Assembly: GCA_040902425.1 (NCBI GenBank)
Contig: JBBDXI010000041.1
Coordinates: forward strand, 62,001 to 126,000
Direction: 5' to 3'
Source: JBBDXI01 sp040902425
Lineage (GTDB): Bacteria > Planctomycetota > Phycisphaerae > Phycisphaerales > UBA1924
Length of the DNA stretch: 64,000 bases
Translations under genes and position numbers: made by a program
In this document: piece by piece, positions 37,935 to 44,736 of the stretch
Layout: each line of letters begins with the position of its first letter
How positions within the stretch are numbered: position 1 is the first letter of the stretch
The notes under the pieces: model-generated
Seen by the model: the letters and a program-made list of their open reading frames with translations, nothing else
What the model was told of the DNA's origin: nothing
The model's database searches: none

Positions 37935-38933
37935 TCAGAACGTCCGCACGATCGCGGCCCGTTCCGCGCTGGACAGCACCCCCGCCGCGTCGCGCAGCCA
38001 GCGGCCGGCATCGCTGTAGTACCCCGCGGTGGGCTTCAGCTCCGGGCAGCGGGCGCACCAGTAGCGGTTGAACCGCAGCATCGCCAGCTCGCGGATCAGC
38101 TTGGCGATCATCGAGGCCACGGCCACCGGCAGGTGCGCCGACTCGGCCTCGGGCATGAACTGGATGATGGCCTCGCCGCCCGGCGTCGCCGCCGGCCCAG
38201 AGGGCCGACCTACCCGGTACCGCGAACGCTCGCCCGACTCGGCCAGAGGGACAACCTCACAGCCCGGCAGTTCGCGAGCGATCATCCCCTCGTACTGCGT
38301 CCGCCCGCCGAGCTGGTCGCAGACGATCCGCAGGTGGTCGCCGGCCGCGAGCGGATGCGCGAAGACCCTGCGAAAGTGCTCCCCCACCGCCGCGGCCGTC
38401 GCCTCGGCCTTGCTCCCCTGCTCGTCGATCGCCCGGTTCACGGCCGCCTCGCCCACGGCGATGCAGCGCAGCTCGAGCACCTCGACGCCCGCGCTCTCCA
38501 GCGCCCCCGCCAGGCGCGAGGCCGCGATCGCGATCTCGCCGGCGGACTGCCCGACCGGCACCGGCACCGGCGGCCCGGCGTACCACGGGGCGGGCTCGAG
38601 CGCCGCCCCCAGGTAGGCCAGCAGCGCCTCATCGGTGTCGGGGGCCGACTCCAGGCACCGCAGCAGGGCCAGCACGCCCCGCTCCAGGTGCACCAGCGGG
38701 TGGCGCCTCTGGTTGTCGTTGGCGAGCTTCAGGGCCTTGGAGTCGGCAATGGGAACCCGCCTGCGCGTGTCGCTCGCCTTCCGGCACACGCCGGCCTTCA
38801 GCAGCTTCCACAGGCACGGGGCCGGGTCGCCGGGGCTCCAATCGCGGATGCGGAAGACCGACAGCCCCACGCACAGCGGCCCCAGCCGCGGGCCGTACCC
38901 CGCCTCGTCAACTCCCGCGATCAGAAGGGCCAT
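37935..38933 (-). CDS. RNase HII-like protein, long form, with in-frame repeat insert
   Basis: 332 residues, against about 200 for ordinary RNase HII. The N-terminus AGVDEAGYGPRLGPLCVG has the catalytic Asp-Glu. ADSKALKLAND matches the DSKKL motif, VCDQLGGRTQYE supplies another Asp, and VASMIAKLIRELAMLRFN carries the late conserved helix. It probably removes RNA from RNA-DNA hybrids, but the extra middle section is unlike E. coli RnhB and activity is inferred. A 23-bp REP-like element lies in frame near residues 240-247 (VGRPSGPA). A TACCAT hexamer lies 9 nt before the ATG. Confidence 0.75.
   Translation of the reverse strand: MALLIAGVDEAGYGPRLGPLCVGLSVFRIRDWSPGDPAPCLWKLLKAGVCRKASDTRRRVPIADSKALKLANDNQRRHPLVHLERGVLALLRCLESAPDTDEALLAYLGAALEPAPWYAGPPVPVPVGQSAGEIAIAASRLAGALESAGVEVLELRCIAVGEAAVNRAIDEQGSKAEATAAAVGEHFRRVFAHPLAAGDHLRIVCDQLGGRTQYEGMIARELPGCEVVPLAESGERSRYRVGRPSGPAATPGGEAIIQFMPEAESAHLPVAVASMIAKLIRELAMLRFNRYWCARCPELKPTAGYYSDAGRWLRDAAGVLSSAERAAIVRTF
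38193..38215 (-). repeat. REP-like element inside the RNase HII-like gene
   Basis: Minus strand: foot GGGTAGG, one base, stem CGGCCC/GGGCCG, loop TCT. The same foot and stem occur in the aldehyde dehydrogenase gene at 61723-61746. It is in frame within a loop-like, Gly/Pro-rich stretch. Confidence 0.7.
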
Positions 38934-38993
38934 GCGCGCGGCATGGTACAGGCGGGCGTGAGAAGCTCAACCCGCAACCGACAGCCCGCACCC

Positions 38994-39007
38994 GTTCCAC
39001 GTGGAAC
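38994..39007. promoter_or_regulatory. parS-like ParB-binding palindrome
   Basis: GTTCCACGTGGAAC is a perfect 14-bp palindrome equal to the core of known chromosomal parS sites. It lies in the non-coding gap between the RNase HII-like gene and tRNA-Leu. No parA or parB is in the window. Confidence 0.65.
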
Positions 39008-39018
39008 GCGGGGGCCTC

Positions 39019-39027
39019 TGTGGATAG
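39019..39027 (+). promoter_or_regulatory. DnaA-box-like 9-mer next to parS
   Basis: TGTGGATAG matches the DnaA box complement TGTGGATAA in eight of nine bases, 12 nt after the parS-like palindrome. A weaker TGTGGACAG follows at 39040-39048. Confidence 0.35.
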
Positions 39028-39067
39028 GCGTGGAGTGCGTGTGGACAGCGGGGATGAATCGGGAACG

Positions 39068-39095
39068 AAAACGGCCCACCCGGTAGGGTGGGCCG
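39068..39095 (-). terminator. Terminator after tRNA-Leu
   Basis: Perfect 10-bp stem CGGCCCACCC/GGGTGGGCCG, loop TACC on the minus strand, then TTTTCG. It begins 4 nt after the tRNA 3' end. Confidence 0.92.
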
Positions 39096-39098
39096 CAA

Positions 39099-39184
39099 TG
39101 CGGCTGAGAGGAGTTGAACCTCCACGGGGTATTAATCCCACTAGGACCTGAACCTAGCGCGTCTGCCAGTTTCGCCACAGCCGC
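39099..39184 (-). tRNA. tRNA-Leu (anticodon CAG)
   Basis: The minus strand starts GCGGCTG, pairing with CAGCCGC at the 3' end, with discriminator A. The anticodon arm is CTAGG-TTCAGGT-CCTAG, giving CAG (reads CUG). The T arm GAGG-TTCAACT-CCTC is present. A long variable arm (type II tRNA) follows the anticodon arm, as expected for leucine. 86 nt; the 3' CCA is not encoded. An intrinsic terminator follows immediately. Confidence 0.95.
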
Positions 39185-39270
39185 GGGATCGGACGGAAGG
39201 GTACGCGCGGCCCGGGCGATCGGCAACGCCCGCGGGAGCCGGCACCCGGCTCGCATGGCCCGGTGATCCG

Positions 39271-39302
39271 GTGAGGCCCGGGCCGGGGACGGCCCGGCTC
39301 AC
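39271..39302 (-). repeat. GTGAG-foot hairpin over the recA stop codon
   Basis: Minus strand: GTGAG foot (39302-39298), stem CCGGGCCG/CGGCCCGG, loop TCCC, then a complementary CTCAC end on the far side. The TGA stop of recA is the TGA of the foot. There is no U-tract, so termination by this hairpin alone is doubtful. Confidence 0.65.
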
Positions 39303-40597
39303 TCCTCGTCGGGCTCGACCGGCACCGGCGCCGGCCTGGCCGCGCCGCCCGGGGCCTTCTTCTTCAGCGTGGCGAGGCGGATCTCCTCGTAGAGCTCGGG
39401 GTTCTCCTTCAGGAACTTCTTGCTGTTCTCGCGACCCTGGCCGAGGCGGACCTGGCCGTAGCTGTACCAGGCGCCGCTCTTCTCGACCACGTTGATCTCG
39501 CTGGCCATATCGAGCAGGTCGCCCGTCACCGAGACGCCCTCGTCGAACATGATGTCGAACTCGGCATCGCGGAAGGGTGGGGCCACCTTGTTCTTGACCA
39601 CCCGCGCCCGCGTGCGGCTGCCGACCGTGACCTCGCCCTCCTTCACGGCGCCGGTGCGGCGGATATCCAGCCGGACCGAGGCGTAGAATTTCAGGGCCCG
39701 CCCGCCGGGCGTGGTCTCCGGGGAGCCGTAGACCACGCCGATCTTCTCGCGGATCTGGTTGATGAAGATGACCGTGCAGTTGGAGCGGGCGATCACGCCC
39801 GTGAGCTTCCGCATCGCCTGGCTCATCAGGCGGGCCTGCAGCCCCACCACCGCCTCGCCCATCTCGCCCTCGATCTCGGCCTTGGGGATCAGGGCCGCGA
39901 CCGAGTCGATGACGATGAGGTCCACCGCGTTGGAGCGGACCAGGAGCTCGCAGATCTCCAGGGCCTGCTCGCCGCTGTCGGGCTGGCTGACCAGCAGCTC
40001 GTCGATGTTCACGCCGATCTTGCGGGCCCACGAGGGGTCCAGCGCGTGCTCGGCGTCGATGAAGGCCGCGACGCCGCCGACTTTCTGGGCGTTGGCGGCC
40101 ACGGTCAGCGCGATGGTCGTCTTGCCGGACGATTCCGGCCCGAAGACCTCGACGATGCGCCCGCGGGGGATGCCCTTGCCGCCCAGCGCCAGGTCCAGCG
40201 AGAGGGCGCCGGTGGAGATGCCGGGGATGTTGAGATAGGCCTCCTCATCCAGCCGCATGATCGAGCCCTTGCCGAAGGTCTTCTCGATCTGGGACACAGC
40301 CTGGTTGAGAGCCCGGGCCTTCTCCTTGTCCTCGACGACAATGCGCGGGGCGCCGCCCGCGGAGTTGGAGGTCCCTGTGCCGTTGGCGCCGGCGCCCCCA
40401 GTGGGAATGGGGGGCCGCGTCTTCACCTCAACGGGGCGCTGCACCTGAATGGGGCTCGGCGACGGCGCGGCCGCGGTCCTCGCAGCGCTGGGCGGGGGGG
40501 GCGCGGCGACCGCCGGCTTCGACACGCTCGCGGGCGCTGCGGGGGCGGGGGCCGACGTGCGGGGCTTCGTCTCGACCGGGGACTCTGAACGAGCCAT
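39299..40597 (-). CDS. recA: Recombinase RecA with a long N-terminal extension
   Basis: 432 residues, against about 350 normally. The first 88 are Pro/Ala/Ser-rich and probably disordered. The RecA fold begins at DKEKARALNQAVSQIEKTFGKGS. Walker A is GPESSGKTT (153-161), Walker B is VDLIVIDSVAAL, and the DNA loops contain EGEMGEAVVGLQARLMSQAMR and SPETTPGGRALKFYAS. It drives homologous recombination and LexA-type self-cleavage. No internal start codon occurs between the ATG and the fold, so the extension seems genuine. AAAGGAAC lies upstream. The stop codon is inside a repeat hairpin. Confidence 0.96.
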   Translation of the reverse strand: MARSESPVETKPRTSAPAPAAPASVSKPAVAAPPPPSAARTAAAPSPSPIQVQRPVEVKTRPPIPTGGAGANGTGTSNSAGGAPRIVVEDKEKARALNQAVSQIEKTFGKGSIMRLDEEAYLNIPGISTGALSLDLALGGKGIPRGRIVEVFGPESSGKTTIALTVAANAQKVGGVAAFIDAEHALDPSWARKIGVNIDELLVSQPDSGEQALEICELLVRSNAVDLIVIDSVAALIPKAEIEGEMGEAVVGLQARLMSQAMRKLTGVIARSNCTVIFINQIREKIGVVYGSPETTPGGRALKFYASVRLDIRRTGAVKEGEVTVGSRTRARVVKNKVAPPFRDAEFDIMFDEGVSVTGDLLDMASEINVVEKSGAWYSYGQVRLGQGRENSKKFLKENPELYEEIRLATLKKKAPGGAARPAPVPVEPDEE

Positions 40598-40736
40598 GAC
40601 AACCGTTCCTTTCTTGCCGCGAGTGGCCGGGGAATGCCCGGGCCCGACGGGGACCAGCGCGGAAGCCGCTCGCCCCTCCTCCTTGTGGGGGGCGGGTCGG
40701 GCCGGGGGCAGCGCTGGACGCGAGCCCGGCTGAATC

Positions 40737-40771
40737 ACTTTACCGAAGCCCAAACACCGTGTCAATGTTCG
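40737..40771 (-). promoter_or_regulatory. recA promoter with overlapping inverted repeat
   Basis: Minus strand: -35 TTGACA (40765-40760), 17-bp spacer, -10 TAAAGT (40742-40737). An imperfect inverted repeat CGAACA-N9-TGTTTG (40771-40751) covers the -35 box and could be a repressor site for damage control. It does not match the E. coli or Bacillus LexA-box spacing. The leader is about 133 nt. Confidence 0.65.
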
Positions 40772-40779
40772 GGTTGTGT

Positions 40780-40788
40780 TGTGGATAA
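40780..40788 (+). promoter_or_regulatory. Perfect DnaA box upstream of recA
   Basis: TGTGGATAA, the exact complement of TTATCCACA, 15 bp upstream of the recA -35. A near match TTATCCACT lies at 41583-41591. Confidence 0.5.
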
Positions 40789-40864
40789 CTTTCCGTTAGG
40801 GTGCCACCCGCGGGCGCCGTGGTGGGTCGCCCGGGAGATTTCCGTCGAATAAGGAGGCACATCA

Positions 40865-41542
40865 ATGACCGCACTGGCAACACGCCCCGTGTCGCGCACG
40901 CCCAGCACGCCCAGCGCTCCCGGCATCGACGACCGGGTCGCGGCGATCGAGCAGGAGATGCAGCTGGCATCCGGCTCACTCTCCGTCGAGTCGGTGGTCC
41001 GGATCGAGGAGCGCTTCCAGGAACTGCGGGCCACAGCGCTGCGCGAAGGCCCGGCGATGGCGTCGCACATGGACCGGCTGCGGGCCCTGCGCATCCAGTT
41101 CGAGCGGCTCAAGGCGCCGCTGGCGCGGCAGCTCGTCGACGAGCTCTACCGGATGCGCAGCGCCATCCAGCGGGCGCAGGAGCGAGAGCAGACGGTGCGG
41201 GAGACGGTGATCTGGCTCTCCCGCAGCGCCGGGAACGACGAGCTGCGGGGGGACTGTGCCGGCGCCTCGGTCCGCTCCTCCACGCGGCACATCGTGCCCG
41301 AATCGGGCTCGCCCGGCCGGGCGCGGCTGGAGTCGATCATCCGCGAGCAGCGGCTGTGGGAAGAAGTGAGCATCATCCACGGACCGCGGCTGGGCAAGGC
41401 GATCGACGCGGGCCGCTTCACCGGTGCTGGACGGGAGGAGGTGGCGCGCCTCTGCCCGAGGGTGGCGAGCCATAGCGTGCGGACGTACGAGGCCGGCCCG
41501 GGCACACCGGGGTCCCGGCGGCCGGACCCGCTGACGATCTGA
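40865..41542 (+). CDS. Protein of unknown function, predicted helical
   Basis: 225 residues; AAGGAGG 9 nt before the ATG is an excellent ribosome site. After a 20-residue Ser/Pro/Thr-rich start, residues 20-120 look alpha-helical and partly coiled coil (VVRIEERFQELRATALRE, then LRALRIQFERLKAPLARQLVDELYRMR, then IQRAQEREQTVRETV). The rest is mixed and Ser/Arg-rich. No membrane segment or signal peptide. Divergent from recA. No family recognised. Confidence 0.7.
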   Translation: MTALATRPVSRTPSTPSAPGIDDRVAAIEQEMQLASGSLSVESVVRIEERFQELRATALREGPAMASHMDRLRALRIQFERLKAPLARQLVDELYRMRSAIQRAQEREQTVRETVIWLSRSAGNDELRGDCAGASVRSSTRHIVPESGSPGRARLESIIREQRLWEEVSIIHGPRLGKAIDAGRFTGAGREEVARLCPRVASHSVRTYEAGPGTPGSRRPDPLTI

Positions 41543-41577
41543 AGGGGCCCACGAACCGGGACCCGTCGCGGCCAAGC

Positions 41578-41583
41578 TAGGAT
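41578..41583 (+). promoter_or_regulatory. -10 box of the PIN toxin-antitoxin operon
   Basis: TAGGAT ends 8 nt before the ATG at 41592. The gap between them is TATCCACT, overlapping a near-perfect DnaA box. No Shine-Dalgarno is visible. Candidate leaderless start. Confidence 0.35.
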
Positions 41584-41591
41584 TATCCACT

Positions 41592-41837
41592 ATGGTTGCG
41601 CACGAGCGGCACATCACCGTCACGGAAGCCGGGCAGGTCCTCGTCTCCGGCCTGCCCGTCCGGCCGGGTCAGCGGGTCCGGGTCACGGTCGCGGTCGAGG
41701 AGGAGAGCCGCGAGCAGCTCGCGGCCCGTCTCCGCGAGTTCTTCAAGCAGGTCCAGGGCCGACCGCAGGTTCAGCGTCTGACCGATGACGAGATCGCTCG
41801 TGAAATCGAGCAGCACCGGCGCACCGGCGCAGCATGA
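41592..41837 (+). CDS. Antitoxin of a PIN-type toxin-antitoxin pair
   Basis: 81 residues. The first 35 (ITVTEAGQVLVSGLPVRPGQRVRVTV) form short strands like the AbrB/SpoVT fold or a small beta domain. The C-terminal half is a charged helix (EEESREQLAARLREFFKQV, then DDEIAREIEQHRR) typical of antitoxin tails that fold on the toxin. It overlaps the toxin gene by four bases (ATGA). Family assignment rests mainly on the partner gene. Confidence 0.75.
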   Translation: MVAHERHITVTEAGQVLVSGLPVRPGQRVRVTVAVEEESREQLAARLREFFKQVQGRPQVQRLTDDEIAREIEQHRRTGAA

Positions 41838-42247
41838 GAGTCGTGGTCGATACGAACGTGGTGGTCTCCGCGGCTCTGCGCGATCGCGAGCCGGAGGCTG
41901 TGATTCTGCACATCGTCGCCACGTCCGGGGTCGAGTGGCTTGCAACGCCCTGGATTCTCGAGGAGTACCGGGCCGTGCTCCGCCGGCCAAAGTTCGGCCT
42001 CGAGGCCACTCAACTGGCCGAATGGGATCGGCTGCTCGCGGCCGCGGTGCTGGTCGTCGAGCCCGGGCCGAAACCGCCCTGGGCCGGTGACCCCGGGGAT
42101 GTTGAGCTGGTCGCGTGCGCCCTCGCCACCAGCGCCGATTACCTCATCACCGGCGACAGGGGCCTGCTCGGCGCCGGGAGGCTCGGGACCACACTGGTCG
42201 TGACCGTCTCCCAGTTCAAGCGGTCCGTGTGCGATCGGGCAGGTTGA
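41834..42247 (+). CDS. PIN-domain ribonuclease toxin (COG1569-like)
   Basis: 137 residues. The PIN acidic residues are present: VVVDTNVVVSAAL (first Asp), TPWILEEYRAVL (Glu), DPGDVELVACALATSADYLITGD (two Asp). YLITGDRGLL is the usual last motif. Such toxins cleave RNA and are held by the antitoxin encoded just upstream; the ATGA overlap implies coupled translation. Likely cytosolic. Confidence 0.88.
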   Translation: MRVVVDTNVVVSAALRDREPEAVILHIVATSGVEWLATPWILEEYRAVLRRPKFGLEATQLAEWDRLLAAAVLVVEPGPKPPWAGDPGDVELVACALATSADYLITGDRGLLGAGRLGTTLVVTVSQFKRSVCDRAG

Positions 42248-42255
42248 TCGAACCC

Positions 42256-42301
42256 AAAAACAACCCGGCCCACGATGCCCCTTGCGGGACGCCGTGGGCC
42301 G
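42256..42301 (-). terminator. Leftward terminator between the PIN toxin and tsf
   Basis: 9-bp perfect outer stem CGGCCCACG/CGTGGGCCG with an inner CCC/GGG pair. It is followed on the minus strand by GGTTGTTTTT. It lies 330 nt beyond the tsf stop, which already has its own small terminator. Confidence 0.7.
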
Positions 42302-42545
42302 TGTGTTCCGTCACCACCCGATCGTGAGGAGGGCCGTTTCGGGGACCCTTCAGAACCCGGCCGCGAATGTTTCCGCCCGCAGCCAGGCCATAGGAGGAGA
42401 GAGAGACAAGACAGGTCGAAAATGCCACCGGTCCGGGGGTTTGCCAGCTTCACGCGCAGATTTTTTGGGGTCCGGGCTTGCACGCCGCCAAACCCGTGCT
42501 CAACCCGCCATGGAACAGCGACTTACGAGCGCCGGGGTTGCCGTG
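42302..42545. other. Gene-poor stretch before tsf
   Basis: About 245 bp with no convincing reading frame on either strand and several T or A runs unusual for this genome (six T at 42463-42468). It is bounded on the minus strand by terminators at both ends. It could hold a small leftward RNA. I looked for RNase P, SRP and tmRNA signatures and found none. Confidence 0.35.
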
Positions 42546-42562
42546 AAAAACCGGCTGCCGGT
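42546..42562 (-). terminator. Weak terminator after tsf
   Basis: Minus strand: stem ACCGG/CCGGT around CAG, followed by TTTTC. 69 nt after the tsf stop codon. The stem is short, so read-through to the stronger hairpin at 42256-42301 is plausible. Confidence 0.45.
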
Positions 42563-42630
42563 CGCTGGCCCGCCCAGGCAAGGCCCCTCGGACGGGCTCG
42601 TGGGTAGGCCTTGGTTCGTAGGGTGAGCGC

Positions 42631-43458
42631 TCAGGCCTGCTGCTCGCCCACCTGCCAGCGGTAGAAGGAGACGATCTGGGCCTTGCCGCCCACCACATCC
42701 TTCACCTTCTTCGTCTCGTCCTTGATGAAGGGCTGCTCCATCAGGGCGACCTCCTCGAAGAACTTCCGCAGACCGCCCTCGACCATCTTGTCGATGATCT
42801 CCTTGGGCTTGCCGCTCTCCAGCGACTGGTCGATGCGGAACTTCCGCTCCCGCTCGACGATGGCGACGGGGATGTCATTGACCGTCACGCCCAGCGGGCG
42901 CGTCGGCGAGGCGGTGATGTGCATGCCGATCTCGCGGAGCGTCTCGTCCGAGATACTCCCGGTCGCCTGGACCAGCACGCCCGTCTTCCCGTCGTGGTGG
43001 ACGTAACTGCCATAGGCGGTCGTGCCGCTCTCACCGATCAGCTTCTGCATCCGGCCGATCGAGATGTTCTCGCCGGTCGAGATCCGCAGGTCATCCACGA
43101 TCGCGGTCATCTCGGGCGTCGGGGCCACCGCGCCGGCGCCCGGGGCGGCCATGGCCAGCTCCGCCAGGCGCTGCGCGGCCTTCACGAACTTCTCGTTCTT
43201 GGCCGTGAAATCGGTCTCCGCTTTCAGCTCGACGATGGCCGCGGTGCCGCTCCCGGGGTTGGAAGCAATGGCGATGCGCCCCTCGCCCGCGGCCCGCTCG
43301 GTCCGCTTCTCCATCCGGCCCTTGAGCTTCTTGCGCAGCCAGTCCTCGGCCTCGTCCACTTTGCCCCCGGTGGCCTCCAGGGCCTGCTTGCAGTCCATCA
43401 TCGGCAACCCGGTGCGGTTGCGGAGGTTCATCACATCCTTGGCGTTGATCTCGGGCAT
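42631..43458 (-). CDS. tsf: Elongation factor Ts
   Basis: 275 residues. It recycles EF-Tu-GDP by nucleotide exchange. The UBA-like N-terminus reads MNLRNRTGLPMMDCKQALEA with EDWLRKKLK. The core contains ELKAETDFTAKNEKFV, including the TDF motif that contacts EF-Tu. HHDGKTGVLVQA and HITASPTRPLGV match the later subdomains, and the end is ...SFYRWQVGEQQA. It follows rpsB after 149 nt in the usual rpsB-tsf order. Confidence 0.96.
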   Translation of the reverse strand: MPEINAKDVMNLRNRTGLPMMDCKQALEATGGKVDEAEDWLRKKLKGRMEKRTERAAGEGRIAIASNPGSGTAAIVELKAETDFTAKNEKFVKAAQRLAELAMAAPGAGAVAPTPEMTAIVDDLRISTGENISIGRMQKLIGESGTTAYGSYVHHDGKTGVLVQATGSISDETLREIGMHITASPTRPLGVTVNDIPVAIVERERKFRIDQSLESGKPKEIIDKMVEGGLRKFFEEVALMEQPFIKDETKKVKDVVGGKAQIVSFYRWQVGEQQA

Positions 43459-43493
43459 GGTCGTCGTTCCTGCTGGGGCGATTCGGTTTCTAT

Positions 43494-43589
43494 CGCGAAG
43501 GGCTCGAAGAAGCGCGAAGGGCGCGAAGAGGATCGCATCCGCACGCTCTCGCACCGCCCCGGGACCTTCGCGCCTTCGCGGTCTTCGCG
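43494..43589. repeat. GCGAAG octamer arrays between rpsB and tsf
   Basis: Rightward units such as GCGAAGGG and GCGAAGAG (43494-43530) face leftward units CGCGAAGG (43565-43589) repeated with an 8-nt period, forming an imperfect inverted pair in the intergenic mRNA. Same 8-nt periodicity as the arrays at 32.9-33.4 kb and 57.1 kb. Confidence 0.5.
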
Positions 43590-43607
43590 TTCAAAGAAGC
43601 GTCGGCG

Positions 43608-44471
43608 TTACTGCGCGGGGGCGGCGGCGGCGGCGGTCGCGGGCGCGACGGTCGGGCCCTCGATCGTGACGCCCTCCTCGCCCGCGGCCCCCGGCTCGTC
43701 GGAACGGAACTGGGCCCGGCGGGAGCGGCGGGGCTGGGCCTCGGCGGCCCGCCCGGCGTCGCCCTCGCGCCCGGCGACGCTGCCCTGGCGCTGCTGCTTG
43801 CCCTCGGCCACGGCCAGGCACAGCTCCCGGACCACCACGTCGATCGACCGCATCGAGTCGTCGTTCCCGGGGATCGGGATGTCCACGAGGTCCGGGTCGC
43901 CGTCGGTGTCGATCAGGGCGATCGTCGGCACGCCGAGCTTGCGGGCCTCCTTGAGGGCGGTCACCTCCCGCTTGACGTCGATCGCGATGATCGCGCCGGG
44001 GAGCTTGTCCATCTTCCGGATGCCCTCGAGGTTCCGCTTGATCTTGTCCTTCTCGCGCTTCAGCTGGCTCTCCATCTTCTTGGAGTAGCTGGCGAAGTTG
44101 TCCAGGGCCTCGATGGCCTCCAGCTCTTCCAGCCTCTTCAGCCGGGAGCGGATGGTGCGGAAGTTGGTCAGCGTGCCGCCCAGCCAGCGCTCGGTGACGT
44201 AGTGCATACCCACATCGCCGACGCGCGTCTCGACCACCGTCTTGGCCTGGCGCTTGGTGCCGACAAAGCAGACATCCCGCCCCTCGGCCACCGAGCGGGC
44301 GATGAACTTCTTGGCCAGGAGAAGGCCCTTGACCGTCTCCTTGATGTCGATGATGTGGATGCCGTTGCGCTTGCCGTAGATGAACGGCAGCATCTTGGGG
44401 TTCCACGACGAGCCGCGCTGCCCGAAGTGGATGCCGGCTTCGATAAGATCCTGAACGAGAGTGCTTGCCAT
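43608..44471 (-). CDS. rpsB: 30S ribosomal protein S2 (uS2)
   Basis: 287 residues. Signatures: LIEAGIHFGQRGSSWNPKM, FIYGKRNGIHIIDIKET, RWLGGTLTNFRTI and the LDNFASYSKKM coil. ALIDTDGDPDLVDIPIPGNDD is the diagnostic C-terminal S2 segment. The last 55 residues form an Ala/Arg/Gln-rich tail absent from E. coli S2 (241 residues). AAGGTG lies 9 nt before the ATG. Transcribed with tsf from the promoter at 44663-44690 through a leader of about 185 nt. Confidence 0.96.
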   Translation of the reverse strand: MASTLVQDLIEAGIHFGQRGSSWNPKMLPFIYGKRNGIHIIDIKETVKGLLLAKKFIARSVAEGRDVCFVGTKRQAKTVVETRVGDVGMHYVTERWLGGTLTNFRTIRSRLKRLEELEAIEALDNFASYSKKMESQLKREKDKIKRNLEGIRKMDKLPGAIIAIDVKREVTALKEARKLGVPTIALIDTDGDPDLVDIPIPGNDDSMRSIDVVVRELCLAVAEGKQQRQGSVAGREGDAGRAAEAQPRRSRRAQFRSDEPGAAGEEGVTIEGPTVAPATAAAAAPAQ

Positions 44472-44662
44472 GGGGACACCTTGCAGCGACACCGGCGGGC
44501 AGGGATCGGGACCGCCCCGCCGGGACACCCGGCAGGAACGGCAGACCGCGAAAGGGCGCTTGTGAGGGCGGGACTGCCTCCCCGGCAGCCCGCAGCGTTT
44601 ACGGGCGCCCCCCCGGTGGATGCCGGGCAGGCGGACCGGCCCCGATCCGGGCCGGACACCCA

Positions 44663-44690
44663 AGTATAGATGGCGGGAAGGGCCGGGCAA
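44663..44690 (-). promoter_or_regulatory. Promoter of rpsB-tsf
   Basis: Minus strand: -35 TTGCCC (44690-44685), 16-bp spacer, -10 TATACT (44668-44663). Same -35 and spacing as the rpsL promoter. Confidence 0.7.
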
Positions 44691-44724
44691 GATTCCCTGC
44701 CCGCGTGCCCGCGGACATGCTCCT

Positions 44725-44730
44725 TAGACT
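44725..44730 (+). promoter_or_regulatory. -10 box just before the copper ATPase ATG
   Basis: TAGACT, 6 nt before the ATG at 44737; no Shine-Dalgarno (the gap is GGTTCG). Candidate leaderless start. Confidence 0.35.
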
Positions 44731-44736
44731 GGTTCG

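Noticed and set aside
40751..40788. Alpha-proteobacterial-type or E. coli-type LexA box at recA
   Set aside because: GTTC-N7-GTTG and CTGT-N8-ACAG patterns are not met well enough. Only the unusual inverted repeat is reported.
42302..42545. RNase P RNA, SRP RNA or tmRNA in the gap before tsf
   Set aside because: The conserved cores (GAGGAAAGTCC, GGAAGCAGCC-type loop, tRNA-like ends) are absent on both strands.
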